From positions 558,001-622,000 of the forward strand of contig QUOL01000008.1 in NCBI GenBank assembly GCA_009761415.1: 64,000 bases of DNA, given 5' to 3'. Shown piece after piece: positions 31,684-43,230 of this stretch (positions within the stretch are counted from its first letter, which is position 1; each line of letters starts with the position of its first letter). The notes beneath the pieces are model-generated. The model was not told the DNA's origin and did not search any database. It was given only the letters and a program-made list of their open reading frames with translations. The DNA is from Sarcomyxa edulis. Taxonomy: Eukaryota > Basidiomycota > Agaricomycetes > Agaricales > Mycenaceae. A program made the position numbers and the translations under genes.

Positions 31684-32626
31684 ATGAATGAGACAATTCC
31701 TACATTCGAAGAGATGCGTGTTCGTTTGCAGCCAGTCTGGGAGTGGGACGAAAACAAGGAAATGATCGTCTGGGCTGGGATCTTTGGCTCTGTAGGAAGA
31801 GGACGCGCCCGGAAGGAATCTGATGTTGACATTGTTCTGCTAATGAAGGAAGGAGACACTGGAGAGCCACTCCACCTTGATACAGGTCCGTCTATACCCC
31901 TCGATCTGCGACACTGGAGCTCAACATGATATATAGACTTGGAGGACGCATGTGGTCGAAATGTATCATACCTCCCTATATGGCGAGATCCTAGCATGGG
32001 CTCGTGGATGTGGGGCCATGTTCGTATAGAAGCCCTACTTTCTGCCCGCACCGTCTTTGGAGACCGCCGCGATGTTGAGCACTTGCGGCAAGAAGGACTA
32101 GAGGTACTCACGCAGGCCTTGATTACTTACCAAAAGATGCAAGACGCAGTTACAGTGATCAAGAGGTGTGTTTCCCAAGCAGGAAACTTCGAAGTGAGTC
32201 TCCTCGTCAACTATTTCTTGATGATCCAATATTGAGACTATATCGAAGACTTTCAGTGCACCACCCTCTCAATCACTACGCCGCGATTGTCTGGACGCCC
32301 TGAAACGGCTCATCAAACTCCACGATCTCAAGGGCAATGATCCCATTCGAACGATGCTTTTGGCCCCGGCTTTCGAAGAGGCAAATAAATTACGCTTGCT
32401 CTTCGCATCTCAACCTCCAAGTCTCGAGAACGGAGATGCGCCAATATGGGCCGAAATTTGGGCTCGACTAGAGCCTGGAGATCGGGCGATATGGTGTTGG
32501 GATGTCGGTAGTCGCAATGCTATACCTTACATCGAACATATGCGAGCGTCTGCAAGGCTAGCAGAGCAGTTTGAGACCGGCAGTGATGTAGATGACAGCT
32601 TCTATGTAGGCATTGTGAGAAATTGA
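31684..32626 (+). CDS. MNT-like nucleotidyltransferase domain protein
   Basis: Small protein, 266 residues, with an N-terminal polymerase-beta-type nucleotidyltransferase fold like bacterial MNT (minimal nucleotidyltransferase) proteins. Exons 31684-31885, 31937-32165 and 32257-32626 join in frame. Residues about 33-53 read IFGSVGRGRARK then ESDVDIVLLM, the GS-x-GRG...D-x-D nucleotide and metal-binding signature. The C-terminal half is predicted largely helical and includes LDALKRLIKLHDLKGND, where RLIKLH fits the Arg-x4-His spacing of HEPN RNases; this may be chance. Such domains transfer NMP to protein or small-molecule targets. The fungal role is unknown. It lies between the two arms of the inverted duplication and is convergent with the GH71 gene (122 bp apart). 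Confidence 0.8.
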
Positions 32627-32748
32627 ATATAACTTATTGCCTAACCTCCAGATGGCCATATACCTAGAGTGAATACAGAAGAATCAATTTTCATGTACTT
32701 ATACACAGATTTTTGAAAATTTCAAATACTACCAGCCTCTCCCGAGTC

Positions 32749-34315
32749 TCACTCGCTCACAACGCCAACAAACGGATTGAAGTTATACCACGAGCAACTC
32801 TCAGTAATAAACACTGACCCATACCCCGCCGCGGTTGTGACACCGTTCTTGATGATCTGGATGAACGGAATCTGTGAATCTTCGGAAGGGAAATCGATAG
32901 AACCCAGAGTAGCTCCAGGACCGGCGTTAAATTGAGCATGAGTAGATCCGATATCGAGAGATATCGTAGCGCTGTCGCTCAGGAGAGCCACTGCAAAGAT
33001 CTGGTCGGCGGGGAAATTGGAGTTTCGGGGTAGGACTCCACCAGAGCAGGTTACGTCCTTGCGGTGTGCGCGATACCAGAATACGACTTGATCTTCCTGT
33101 TAGTCACGAGAATCAAAGTCAACGTGGAACTGTGTTGCAAAGAAGATTAAACATACCCCAACGGTCGGCGCGACCCCATTCTTGTAATACTGGATATAGT
33201 ACTCAGCGATGATTCTCCAAGGTGCATGCGTGAACCCTGGAACGTAATTTGGTGCGTAGTCCCCGAGATCGACATTCGGGTTGATATCACCGATATAATG
33301 AGACTCGGCGTAGTCGTTCCAAGTCACTATCTCGACGATATCGGGTACGACGGTCTGTATAGCTTGCAACCATCGGTAATTCCAGAGGGTGTCACTTTGC
33401 TCTACCCAATTGTCGTCAGGATTGCTGGGATCGATGTCCTTGAACTGCCACGGAGAAACAGCTATGAATGATCACTTATATTAGATGATTGTGCATAAGA
33501 ATGACTGAAAAATCTACCGAGACGCACACATGATGTAAGGTCCAGTCCTAGACTTTATGGCTGTTTGGTATGCCAGGTCGGTATCGGTAGTCAGTTCCGT
33601 GTTGGTATCGGCGGGCCTGGAAGTCATATTCAGGATTGGAACATTCGGTCACTCCAGGTTCAATATACCATGACCACCAGTTGAAAAATCCGTCAATCGA
33701 GGGGAAATTCGAAAGCAGTGAATTAGCGAGACTAGGATCTCTAAAACTCGTGAAAGCGGGAGCTAATGTGACTGTAATTCCCCGAGCTGCGAGAGTCGAC
33801 TTGAAGCTGGACCAGAAGGCATCTCCGTTTCCTTCTCCAGAGTACGTTGAGACGAGGGGGTTGTTGTTCCAGCGGAAATAGCTCGAGCTGCTAGCATGAG
33901 TAGCGACTAGAGAGACCATGTCGGCTTGTTGCCAATCATACGACATATCGAATGAGATGAACAATTTGAAATTTAAGGCCTCGGCGGCGGCGAATGCGTC
34001 TATCATACGGTCGACTTCATAGGAATTGGTCGCCGTATTCAAGACTGAGAGATCACATTAGCACCTGAAGAAGAGGACAACATTATGAATCGACATACCA
34101 AAGCCGTCAATTTTAGTAGCAATAGCGGTATTCATATCATTCGTCCAGTCCGAGACTGAGTATGAATAGGAGTTTTGCGTCTAGAATACAAGTTCAGTGT
34201 ATTTCACGGTGAAATGAATGTACGAGGCTACCATGAAATGCGCGAACACACTGCGAGCTTCGGCCCATTGACAGAGAGCCGCGCAGACCAAGAGTAATGC
34301 TGCGAAGAGGGACAT
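32749..34315 (-). CDS. GH71 alpha-1,3-glucanase (mutanase)-like
   Basis: Secreted glycoside hydrolase family 71 enzyme, which hydrolyses alpha-1,3-glucan of fungal cell walls. The start at 34315 gives a signal peptide (LFAALLLVCAALCQWAEA), followed by the typical VFAHFM opening. Family segments: YSVSDWTNDMNTAIATKIDG, MIDAFAAAEALNFKLFISFD, YDWQQADMV, GITVTLAPAFTSF, DGFFNWWSWY, and the highly conserved TWNDYAESHYIGD. A C-terminal beta-rich region ends YNFNPFVGVVSE. At least six exons. The exon after DGFFNWWSWY needs care: several frames stay open near 33540-33640, and I did not fix the join precisely. It is convergent with the nucleotidyltransferase. Confidence 0.9.
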
Positions 34316-35418
34316 TGTTTTCTCTGGGAGTTACACATCGATGGAGAGGCGTTTTTATAGCCATCCTGACGTTCCATCGTTATAGATCGATCATCAGTAA
34401 TCACAGCATCAAATGTGAACGACAGGCTGGGTAAGTGTCCGAAGCGTAATAGATGAAACGTTTCGCATCTGTGAGCGCAATTGCTATATCTTGAGTAAGT
34501 GAAGCCATTTGAAGAGAATTAGAGTCACTTGCCTTTCCCGAGGGTCACAAAACGTTCAGACGACCAAGACCAGTATATGGTGCACCCTTTGTTGGAGTCC
34601 ATCTGTCAGCGCCTTCTCAAGAGACCCGAAATGAATGTGCTTCACAACCATTGGGAATTTGGGTATCGAAATATAGACGAAGTTTTGTCTAATCATCTGA
34701 GTAAGGATCAGAGTATTTTGAAATCGACATCAAATCAGCCGTACTGTTTAGCAAATTGCTTACCCCAGTAGGAGGATAATCGGGATCCTGCAACTCGAAT
34801 ATCCTCGAGAATGATCATATCATGATCATATGATGAAGAAGTAGATGGACAGTTCAAATAAGTTGGACAAGGCTACAATCTGCTTCCGAGTAAGTGAGAG
34901 ACCTTGAAAGCTTGAATGTTGTAATCGGTGTAAGAAAGCACGTAAGAGATGGTAACTCGAACTCACCTTTCAGCTCGAGCAGACACGTCGACGATGATCC
35001 CGAACGACGACCATGGCTAAGTCGACCCCCTCGTCCGACGTCGTCGATCTAGAGCGCGTGTGTCACATCGCACGAGTGGATTTGACGAGATCGTCGGCTA
35101 ATACGACGAGCTCGATCATTCTTTACAACATCCTACGAGAGCCCATATTCGACGCGTCCTACTAGGCCAGGCTGTACTCATTCGAGCTCGCGGTCTTCGC
35201 TGTAGTCGGCGATGTCCTGGTGTCTAGCTCGGGGCATCGATGTTCAGGACTGCTCCAGGGGCTATCTTATCGGATGATTGAATTTGGGCTTGAAATTGAC
35301 ACCGGCTGGCTAAAAAAAAAGTTGGTAAGGGCTCAAAGCCCCGTGTCCGGCGAAGAATTTGCGCACTCAAGTTGCCCTCTTCCTCCAGCCTTCCTTCACC
35401 CCCTTCATCCTTCGCGAA
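34316..35418. other. Intergenic; GH71 promoter and start of right inverted arm
   Basis: No gene seen in 34316-35039. From about 35040 the sequence is the right arm of the inverted duplication and includes the promoter of glycoprotein copy 2. Confidence 0.6.
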
Positions 35419-37305
35419 ATGGTCTCTTTCAGCACTGCGCTCGGTGTCCTGTCTTTCGTCGTCGCCGTGAACGCACAGACCTATAGTGCTACTTATCTTC
35501 CTTCAAATGTGCCCCCAACCACCGAGCAAGGTCAAACCGGAACCAATCAGTGCGGAACAGCTGCCAACCAGACCTCAAACTGCCAAAATGTCTATGGTAT
35601 GTAGCTTAACTTTCGATTATTTTCAAATCTGACATGCAGACTCGAAATAGTCAACTCTGTAGACGACTTTTGCATCTGGTATGTCCGTCTTCAAAACTAT
35701 AAGAAGGTTTGAACTCAAATCTCGTTCGCAGGGGACCTCCTGAACCAGGAGCAGATTCTGTCATTGGAAACACCGAGGTGCGTTCACTCATCCATGCCCT
35801 CTCAAGTTTCGACTAACGTCTCGTTCGTCCCTGCAGCGAATCGAAGTCGCATGGTGCATCAAGGTAGGCCGAACACTCCGCACGATCCTCTATAAACTCA
35901 CTCGGAATTTCTTAGAATGGCACCGGAAGCCGTTTGATCCCAGACGGAGCTATCACAGGCGCTCACTTCGTTCAAACGCCCGACTTTGTTCAGGTCACCG
36001 GTATGTGGTACTGTGCGGCGATTATCATCAAACCATTTAGCCGTTATCTTTCTTGTTTTGCCCAGGCGTAGGGAACCTGACCCTGATCAACATACCTGCC
36101 GGAGACGAAGGAGGAGAACTCGACCCTCATGGAGCAGACGGCAACGGTGAGATTTACTCGTACCGTCCCGTAATGCCTATCAAGCTAACCTTCGGCCCAG
36201 GTAACCCTATCGGTGGTCTCGTATTCTCTACCGCGTTCGGTCAACTCGAGCAGATCCACGAATGGACGGTATGCCACTTCGCATCTAAACCATGTACTTT
36301 TGCTCATCCAACCTCTAGAACTTCGTCGCCGCTGACGAATTCTGCATCCGCGCCTGCAAACCAGGCCCCATGGCGCCAGCTTGGTGCGAACATATCTACG
36401 ACGTGATGGGATGCATGTGGAATATGCCAGCCAACTACGACCCCGGAGTATTCGAAAACTGTCAAGGGGACTCCGGTGAACCCATGGGCGTTTACGGGAC
36501 CAGCACTTTCTTCCAAGGAGAACCTGTCACCCCAGCTGCACACCCGGTACCTTCGTCGTCGTCTTGCACTTCGCTGAGCTCTATTGGGAATGGCTTCAAT
36601 ATTCAGGGGACGAGTATTGTTACGTCAAGCGCGGTTTCGGCTACCACTACGGTGGGTGTTGCTTTCAGCTCGTCTTCATCTCTCGTTTTGTCTTCGTCTT
36701 CGTCTACACCCACATCTACCGACGCTGCGTCATCAGCGTCGGGAACCACTGCATCAAGTTCCGCTGTAATATCGTCGTCGTCGTCGTCAGCTTCTGTAGC
36801 TGCTAGCTCATCGTCATCTTCTAATGTGTCACAGGGTAGCACGTCGGGATCGGGATCAGGCTCGAGTGCATCCCGTACAGTAGCCAGCACCAGTGGCAGC
36901 GCGACCGGAAACGCAAACAACAACACCAACGCTGGGTTCTCCCTTTCCACTTCGATCATCGGTTGGGAACGGATGATAGTTACGATGGGCGCAATGGTGG
37001 TCGGCTCGATGTTGGGAGCTGTATTCGTGCTCTAGCTCTGATGATGAAGGTCTCGTTATCTCTTTTTTGGTTGCTTGTGTCGAACTATGTTGTTTGACCT
37101 GTGTGACATCATTTTCACGAACTTTTATTTCCGCTTTGTTGTTGTGCATACAATTTGGACATTGGATATTTTTACCGTGCCATTGCTATTCATTTACTTA
37201 CTGATTTACTGACCTACTTACGACTCATACCCCCACTGTTACCCACTGTATGTATGTAGTTTGGCTACTTACATGTTGCATTCTTTTTACATTGATATTT
37301 TATTA
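35040..37305 (+). repeat. Right arm of a large inverted duplication
   Basis: Aligns with the reverse complement of 28630-30725. It carries an extra stretch of about 30 bases near 35135-35165 relative to the left arm. Confidence 0.8.
35419..37035 (+). CDS. Macrofage-activating-glycoprotein-like secreted protein, copy 2
   Basis: Paralogue of 28845-30407 with the same exon plan. Signal peptide FSTALGVLSFVVAVNAQT from 35419, then QTYSATYLPS, VNSVDDFCIW, GPPEPGADSVIGNTE, RIEVAWCIK, NGTGSRLIPDGAITGAHFVQ, IPAGDEGGELDPHGADGNG, NPIGGLVFSTAFGQLEQIHE, FCIRACKPGPMAPAWCEHIY. It has a longer Ser/Thr-rich tail than copy 1 and the same hydrophobic C-terminus (MVVGSMLGAVFVL), suggesting a GPI anchor. It differs from copy 1 mainly in the tail and in an exon with AGDEGG where copy 1 has KDDGGGG. 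Function is unknown; expected at the cell surface. Confidence 0.88.
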
Positions 37306-37379
37306 ACGCTCGATGACTGGTTTCTCATACAGTTATAATAGTACACTTGCCCTTGATTCTTGGTTCTGACGGCTGCTGC
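37036..37379. other. Convergent 3' region
   Basis: Holds the 3' UTRs of glycoprotein copy 2 and the glutathione transferase. The inverted-duplication arm ends near 37305. Nothing else seen. Confidence 0.6.
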
Positions 37380-38831
37380 TTACAAGGGCTCGACGTTGGG
37401 AATAGGTCCGACAGGTACCACTCTGGTCGGATTGATCTGCATGTTTCACAAAACTGTAAGATTGCATTCACGTAGAGGTGAGGAGAGCATACCGCGGGAT
37501 GAGACCAATAATAGTGAGTTTTGATATGTTCAAAATCAGTCGACGATTTGAAGGCATCGTTGTTCCAATAGAGTTTCTTCATCCACCTAGGTGAGAGCAT
37601 CATGACTTCAGATTTAGGAAGACATCACGTTGATGTATACAAAACCTACGCATGAATGGCAGGATATCCCTGTCTGATAGTCCGGATGTTGCACTTGAAA
37701 TGCCCCACGTATACAGGATCAAAACGGATCTAATACCGCAATCGCCGTCAGAGAGAGAATACGCGGCTAGAATAGGAAAACGTATACATACGATGGTAAC
37801 CCACAATCTCACATCTGCTTCGGTCAACTTGCCACCGACGAGGTAGTCTTTACCCGTCAAGATCTTTTCGAGTCTGTCGAGAGACTCGAAGAGCTCTACG
37901 ACGGCTTTTGAGTAGGCTTCTTGTGTCGTGGCAAACCCAGATCTGTAGACACCGTCTACGGATAGACATATCAGTGTTCAGGGTCAATTCACGGGAAGCA
38001 GAAACATACTGTTAACGGTAGGATAGATCCACTCGTTGAGTGCATCAATCTCCGCACGATGCTCTGCAGGGTAGATGTCCACGGCAGCCTTGTCGGGAGA
38101 AATCATATCATCAAACTCTGTGTTGAAGATACGTATGATCTCTGAACTTTCATTGTTGACGATGGTGCTGTTCTTTTTGTCCCAAAGTATAGGGACAGTA
38201 AATCTATGCAAATCGCGGTGTTAGAGACAGAGGTCACGATACAACACGTGAGATTGATATTGAGTTTCGAACCTGCCACCATAATCCGGATCTGCCTTCA
38301 AGTAGAGATCTCGTACATATTCAGATTTGTATAGGGGATCGACATCTGCTCCGGGAAATTCATCTACATTCGCGAAAGGCCATCCGTTGGTGCCCATACG
38401 AGGTGAAACCACCGTGACAGCTTCACGTGAAAGAGTTTCAGTTATTAAGGCAGACTCGAAAACGCTTTGGCATCCTGAGAGGCTTACGTATGATTTGGTC
38501 GAGGCCTTTGAGTTTGCGTACGATCAAGGTCCTTGTAGCCCATGCTGAAATGCGTGATCAGATGCATTCAATAGGTGATATTTCAACGAGTGCACTCACG
38601 ACAAGCAAGAGAGACATAGAGATGATAACGGTCTGGATGATTTCGACATCCATAAGAGCCATATAAAGGCAAAGAACTGCGTAAAAACTGACCATTCTCC
38701 GGTGCGAACTTGGCCCCTTTCGCGATATGGTTTCGGAAAGACGCATCAGCGCGTTTGAAAGAGCCATCAGGTTCTGTCTTCATTTTTGTGATATCGGATT
38801 GGGGGGTAGTGTCTCGGGCGGTGGTAGACAT
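37380..38831 (-). CDS. Glutathionyl-hydroquinone reductase (Xi-class GST, ECM4-like)
   Basis: Reduces glutathionyl-hydroquinones with glutathione and is often linked to quinone and aromatic detoxification in fungi. The start at 38831 gives MSTTARDTTP. The active-site Cys57 sits in SLACPWATRTLIVRKLKG, assembled across an intron. Downstream segments typical of the class: GWPFANVDEFPGADVDPLY, VRDLYLKADPDYGGRFTVPI, LWDKKNSTIVNNESSEIIRI, NEWIYPTVN, GVYRSGFATTQEAY, DYLVGGKLTEADVRLW, and the terminal HPAINPTRVVPVGPIPNVEP, which spans the last intron. About eight short exons. It lies near a P450 that may act on aromatic acids, but nearly 2 kb separates them and they are not co-oriented. Confidence 0.9.
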
Positions 38832-40777
38832 GAATCCTAGGAGCGAAGAAAGCAGCTGGTTCAACTTGAAGTCCGATGAGCAATTGGGTATGTTTTGAAT
38901 CACTAATGATCGTTTATAAGTGGGTAGCACGTGGCCGTGGCGGACGTCAGCATCATTTGAGGGCTATAAGCAGAGAAAATTGTAGTATTTATTTTGTGGG
39001 CACCTGTAGGACTTGGAATGCTGAAAGAACGTCTTAGAGCCGCAGGCGAGATAAGAGTCCGAAGATGCAAAGAGTTGAGCAACATGGGGGGGAATGCGGA
39101 GAGCATGCCCGCTAAGTAAGGGAGGAAATTGGGGAAAAAATAACTGTAGAATACTGCAAAACTTCGGAATATCTCTTCGACGCGCCTTCGCGATGACCAA
39201 CGTTCTATCCTCCCTGCATCTTGCCTGCATCTGCTTCTTATCTTTTGCTATCTATGACACTCTTTCTGAAAGCGCTGGCATCTTGGTGTACACTCTCATT
39301 ATCACCTATCCCCGCGTAATCGCCCAACCATGGGGGCAGTGATAGTGCTTTGATAGGCCGAGATGCGATACACCGACTGAAATTACGAATACTCCGATGA
39401 GGGCATGAACATGATGAAGCCATGGCCGACAGGGATCAGCAGGGATCTGAAGTTTTAGCAGCTGAGAATCATTGAAACCGCACAGCTCATAGGTATGGTT
39501 TCTCCAGTTCTAGATCCTGTTTCTTCTCATTTTCTCGTCGTTATCTTCCAGGATGACGATTGCGTGCTCTCGATCCATGCGGCCAGTGCATCCACCGACT
39601 CGGAAGCATATACGGGTGAGCTATAAGTTACAGTTCCAGGTATGTCCTCACATAAGTTATGCCGTACATAATGACTCCAAGCTCTCGCATATGGTCCTAG
39701 AACGTCTTCCGTGCAGATTCCTTGCTCGTGTATCCGGTCCGTTCATTTTTGAACCTGCAGGCTTGTCGCTGATGGCTAATGCCACTACAAATGTCTGTCT
39801 CTGTCCTTGTAAACGGAACTTATATCCACTATTGCCGCCAATTGGAATTCGAAAGGAGGAAGTAGAAAGTCTAACTGTCGACCAACCCTCAAAAACCGTC
39901 CTATCATCAATTTATAAGCAGAAACAATTCAAGGGCGACAGGAAATAGGGTACTCATGGTACTCTGAGAGTCGAGAGTCGAGGCTAACATGCTAGCTACT
40001 GGAATTTCTGTGCGATTGGTTCAAGCGGACTATCTCAGTTTCTCGGAAGACCTTCTAGGGCCAATATGCTCTCTTCGATTACGCGGTACTCCAGCGTAGA
40101 CCAGCCGTACTCGCAACTATTCACACGCGTGTTCTTAGAATACACTTTGCGGCAACATCTTCGAAAATACGCACGCCCGAGCCTCACGGGTGGGAGTGCT
40201 CAGCTGAGCGGGCGTATCTTCTAAAAGCAAGATTGATGTTTCCTCTCGAGGCAAGACCACCCTCCATTCGGATGATCTGTCCGACTCCATCGCCTCTTCT
40301 CAACTTCCCTTGATTTACCCTCCTTCAAAGTCCACCGTTTATGTTCAGTTTCTCATGTTTCTTGGTTGATGAGACCACATTTTAGTTATTCGGGAAGTAA
40401 TTTTCCAGGCGACGCAATCGGCGAGTCTTCAGGCTTGCCTTCCATTGGTAATTCTCTTTGTGAGAAACATATCTACTGACTTGCAACGCGTGGACTGAGG
40501 TGCAGAAGTGATCCAACGGGATCGCATGGGCGGACCTTGGTTAGGCATTCATGTACCCCAGATTCTCCTTTCATTGGCTCGTATCTTTTAGTCGATCAAT
40601 GCCGTATAACCCCTGGGCCTTCGTATGGGGAAGTCTAAAGCTGGCTGTATTCTTAGAATCAGGTGCGTCGTCTGTGGCAAATGATGAGCTAGACGCCCGA
40701 AGCTACTTAAAGCACTTCAACAGTTCCTAGCTAGCTCCGTTGCATTATTACCTTGTTCCCTGTCCCGCTCCAACATC
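38832..40777. other. 1.9 kb intergenic region
   Basis: Promoters of the divergent glutathione transferase and P450 genes lie at its ends. Scattered ORFs (for example 39553-39948 plus) match nothing known. Around 40155-40231 an imperfect inverted repeat (ACGCACGCCCG ... CGGGCGT) ends in the 17-mer that also occurs at 19943, perhaps a transposon end relic. Confidence 0.5.
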
Positions 40778-42793
40778 ATGCTCTCCGTCTTCGACTCTTT
40801 CAACATCCTCACCCTGGATGCCGGCACTCTGGCTCTTCTCTTACCTGCTTTATTCTTGCTCGTCCACATAATACCTTATGTATTGGACCCTCACGGGATA
40901 CGTGGTTACCCCGGTCCTTTCCTTGCCAAATTCTCCGATATTTGGTTGGGCTGGGTGAGTAGCCATGGTCATCGCTCCGAGGTCGTACATGAGCTGCACC
41001 AGAAATATGGTGCGTTGCTCTACCGATAAGTATAACCCTCTGGAATCAAGCTTATTCTCGAAGGTCCATTCGTCCGTCTCGCTCCGAACCATGTATCTAT
41101 CGCGGAACCCGATGCTCTCCAGTTAGGTAAATCGGTGATTTCATTTTTGCTGTGTAATGATGCATCACTTATGATGATCTACGCTGCAGTATACGCTCAT
41201 GGAAACGGTGCTCTGAAATCCGACTTCTATGATGCATTCGTGTCCATCGAGCGCGGGGTGTTCAATACCCGGGACCGTAATGATCACGCCCGGAAGCGAA
41301 AGATTATATCACATATATTCTCACAGAAAAGCGTCAACCAATTTGAGCCACATATCCGTGAATATGTTCAAATGTTCATGGGTCAATGGGATAGATTGTG
41401 CGACCTCGCCGTAAAAGGGATGTCAGGCTCAGAAGGTGAGGGAGGATGGAAGGGTGAATATGGCAGGCTTTGGCTTGATTTCCTCCCATGTGAGTGTTCT
41501 TGCAAGATGATCATTTGGAAACCACTGATCTTCTGTATGAACAGGGGTCAATTATCTCGCGTTCGATATCATAGTGGGTATTCCAAGGTTTTCTCATCTC
41601 TGGAGCTGTGATTGATGTATATGTGCCTACTTAGGGTACTCATAAATGCTTCTGTCCGAAGATGAGATCAGCCTGCTGAATAATCATACCAGGTGACCTG
41701 GCGTTTGGCGCTCCTTTTGGGATGATCCAAGCCGCGAAGGATATAGCGCCCGTTCCAAAAAATCCAGACGATGTCATGGAACACTATGGTCAAGAGAAAG
41801 AGGCCGAATCGATCGAGATACCTGCTGTCAAAATTCTCAATGGTCGAGGCGAGTATTCCATGTCGATGGGTGTCCTTCCCCCTTGGTGGCGTCCCATTGC
41901 TCGCAAACTTCCATGGTACAAGAAGGGCCAAGAAAGCGTCCAGTCTCTTGCTGGAATTGCCATCATGGCTGTTGCGAAACGGATGTCGAGACCCACCGAT
42001 CGAACCGACTTGTTGAGTAAATTGCAGTCTGGGAAGGACGAGGATGGGAATCCAATGGGACGTGCCGAGTTGACTGCCGAGGCACTCACTTTGCTCATTG
42101 CTGGCTCTGATACTACCTCCAAGTAAGTACTCCAATTGCCTGTCATTCGTGCCCGGTTTCTCATTGTTTATTCTTCCAACATTCTAGCACGACGTGTGCC
42201 ATCGTCTACTACCTCGCACGAAACCCTCACGTGCAAGCTAAGCTGCACAAAGAATTGGATGAACAACTAGGCACCGAAGACGAACTCGTTGCCAATGCGG
42301 ACCAGGTCAAGAATCTACCCTACCTCGATGCTTGTATAAACGAAGGCATGAGAATGCATTCGACGTCCGCTCTCGGTCTTCCTCGCGTGGTGCCCGAAGG
42401 TGGTTTGACAATTCACGGTCAGTACTTCCCGGAAGGCACGATTCTGAGCGTTCCGAGTTACTCGATACATCGTGATCCAACCGTCTGGGGAGAAGATGTA
42501 GAGGAATATAGGCCTGAACGTTGGTTTGAGCGAGACCCTGTGGCGATGCAGAAGTCTTTTAATCCTTTCTCATATGGACCAAGGTGATCATTTGGCTTCG
42601 CTCATCGATGACTGTTCCATCTATCTCACGGCGAATCAATATTTGTAGGGCTTGTCTCGGTCGCAATCTTGCCTTTTTGGAATTGCAGATCATAGTCTCT
42701 TCCATCCTGCGTAGGTACGACTTCGTGCTCGAGAATCCTGATGCACCTGTAGGTCGCTTCTCTCTTCTTGGAACATCTTATATCGTATCCTGA
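40778..42793 (+). CDS. Cytochrome P450, CYP53-like (benzoate 4-monooxygenase type)
   Basis: Membrane-bound haem monooxygenase; the overall sequence looks like CYP53 enzymes, which para-hydroxylate benzoate and related aromatics. An N-terminal hydrophobic anchor (LALLLPALFLLVHIIPYVL) is followed by the proline-rich hinge GIRGYPGPFLAKF. Other segments: VRLAPNHVSIAEPDALQLVY, FNTRDRNDHARKRKI, I-helix LTLLIAGSDTTSN, K-helix EGMR (ExxR), PERWF, and haem-binding FSYGPRACLGRNLAF with the Cys ligand in the last exon. Exons join in frame through seven introns; DIIVGDLAFGAPFG forms across one of them. The stop follows LLGTSYIVS. It needs an ER-bound P450 reductase, not seen here. Confidence 0.93.
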
Positions 42794-43230
42794 CGATATC
42801 ACATTCTCCCAGTTCCAAACTCGGGAAGGCTTTCTCCGAAAGCCGATCGAGTGCAGAGTAGGGATCAAGAGGAGAGATCTTCTCTAATTGATTTTTTTTC
42901 CACAGTTCAGACCGTTACAAAAATCTCTATGTACCACCATTAAACCTGTTCGAATCGCAAGGCATTTCTTTGATCCTGGATAGACAGCGAAAATGCAATG
43001 ATACGTAATATGGGGATAAGTATACGACTGCCATGACTATAAATACCACTAGCACCGGCACCCGCCTCGACAAAGACAATCGATGATCCGAACGCCCGTA
43101 AGTTGTCACCGGATTTGCGGTGGGAATCTACGAGGCAGAAGGCTTCTCCAGAGCCTCTCGTATCAATCCAACGGGATTGAAGAAGGCATCTTCTTCCCTC
43201 GCGCAATATCAATGCTCAACGTAGACTTTC
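42794..43230. other. Intergenic
   Basis: 3' flank of the P450 and 5' flank of the next plus-strand gene. No gene or clear element seen. Confidence 0.6.

Noticed and set aside
37380..42793. Aromatic-degradation cluster of glutathionyl-hydroquinone reductase and CYP53-like P450
   Set aside because: Functions could connect, but a 1.9 kb gap and no further pathway genes make a cluster claim unsupported.
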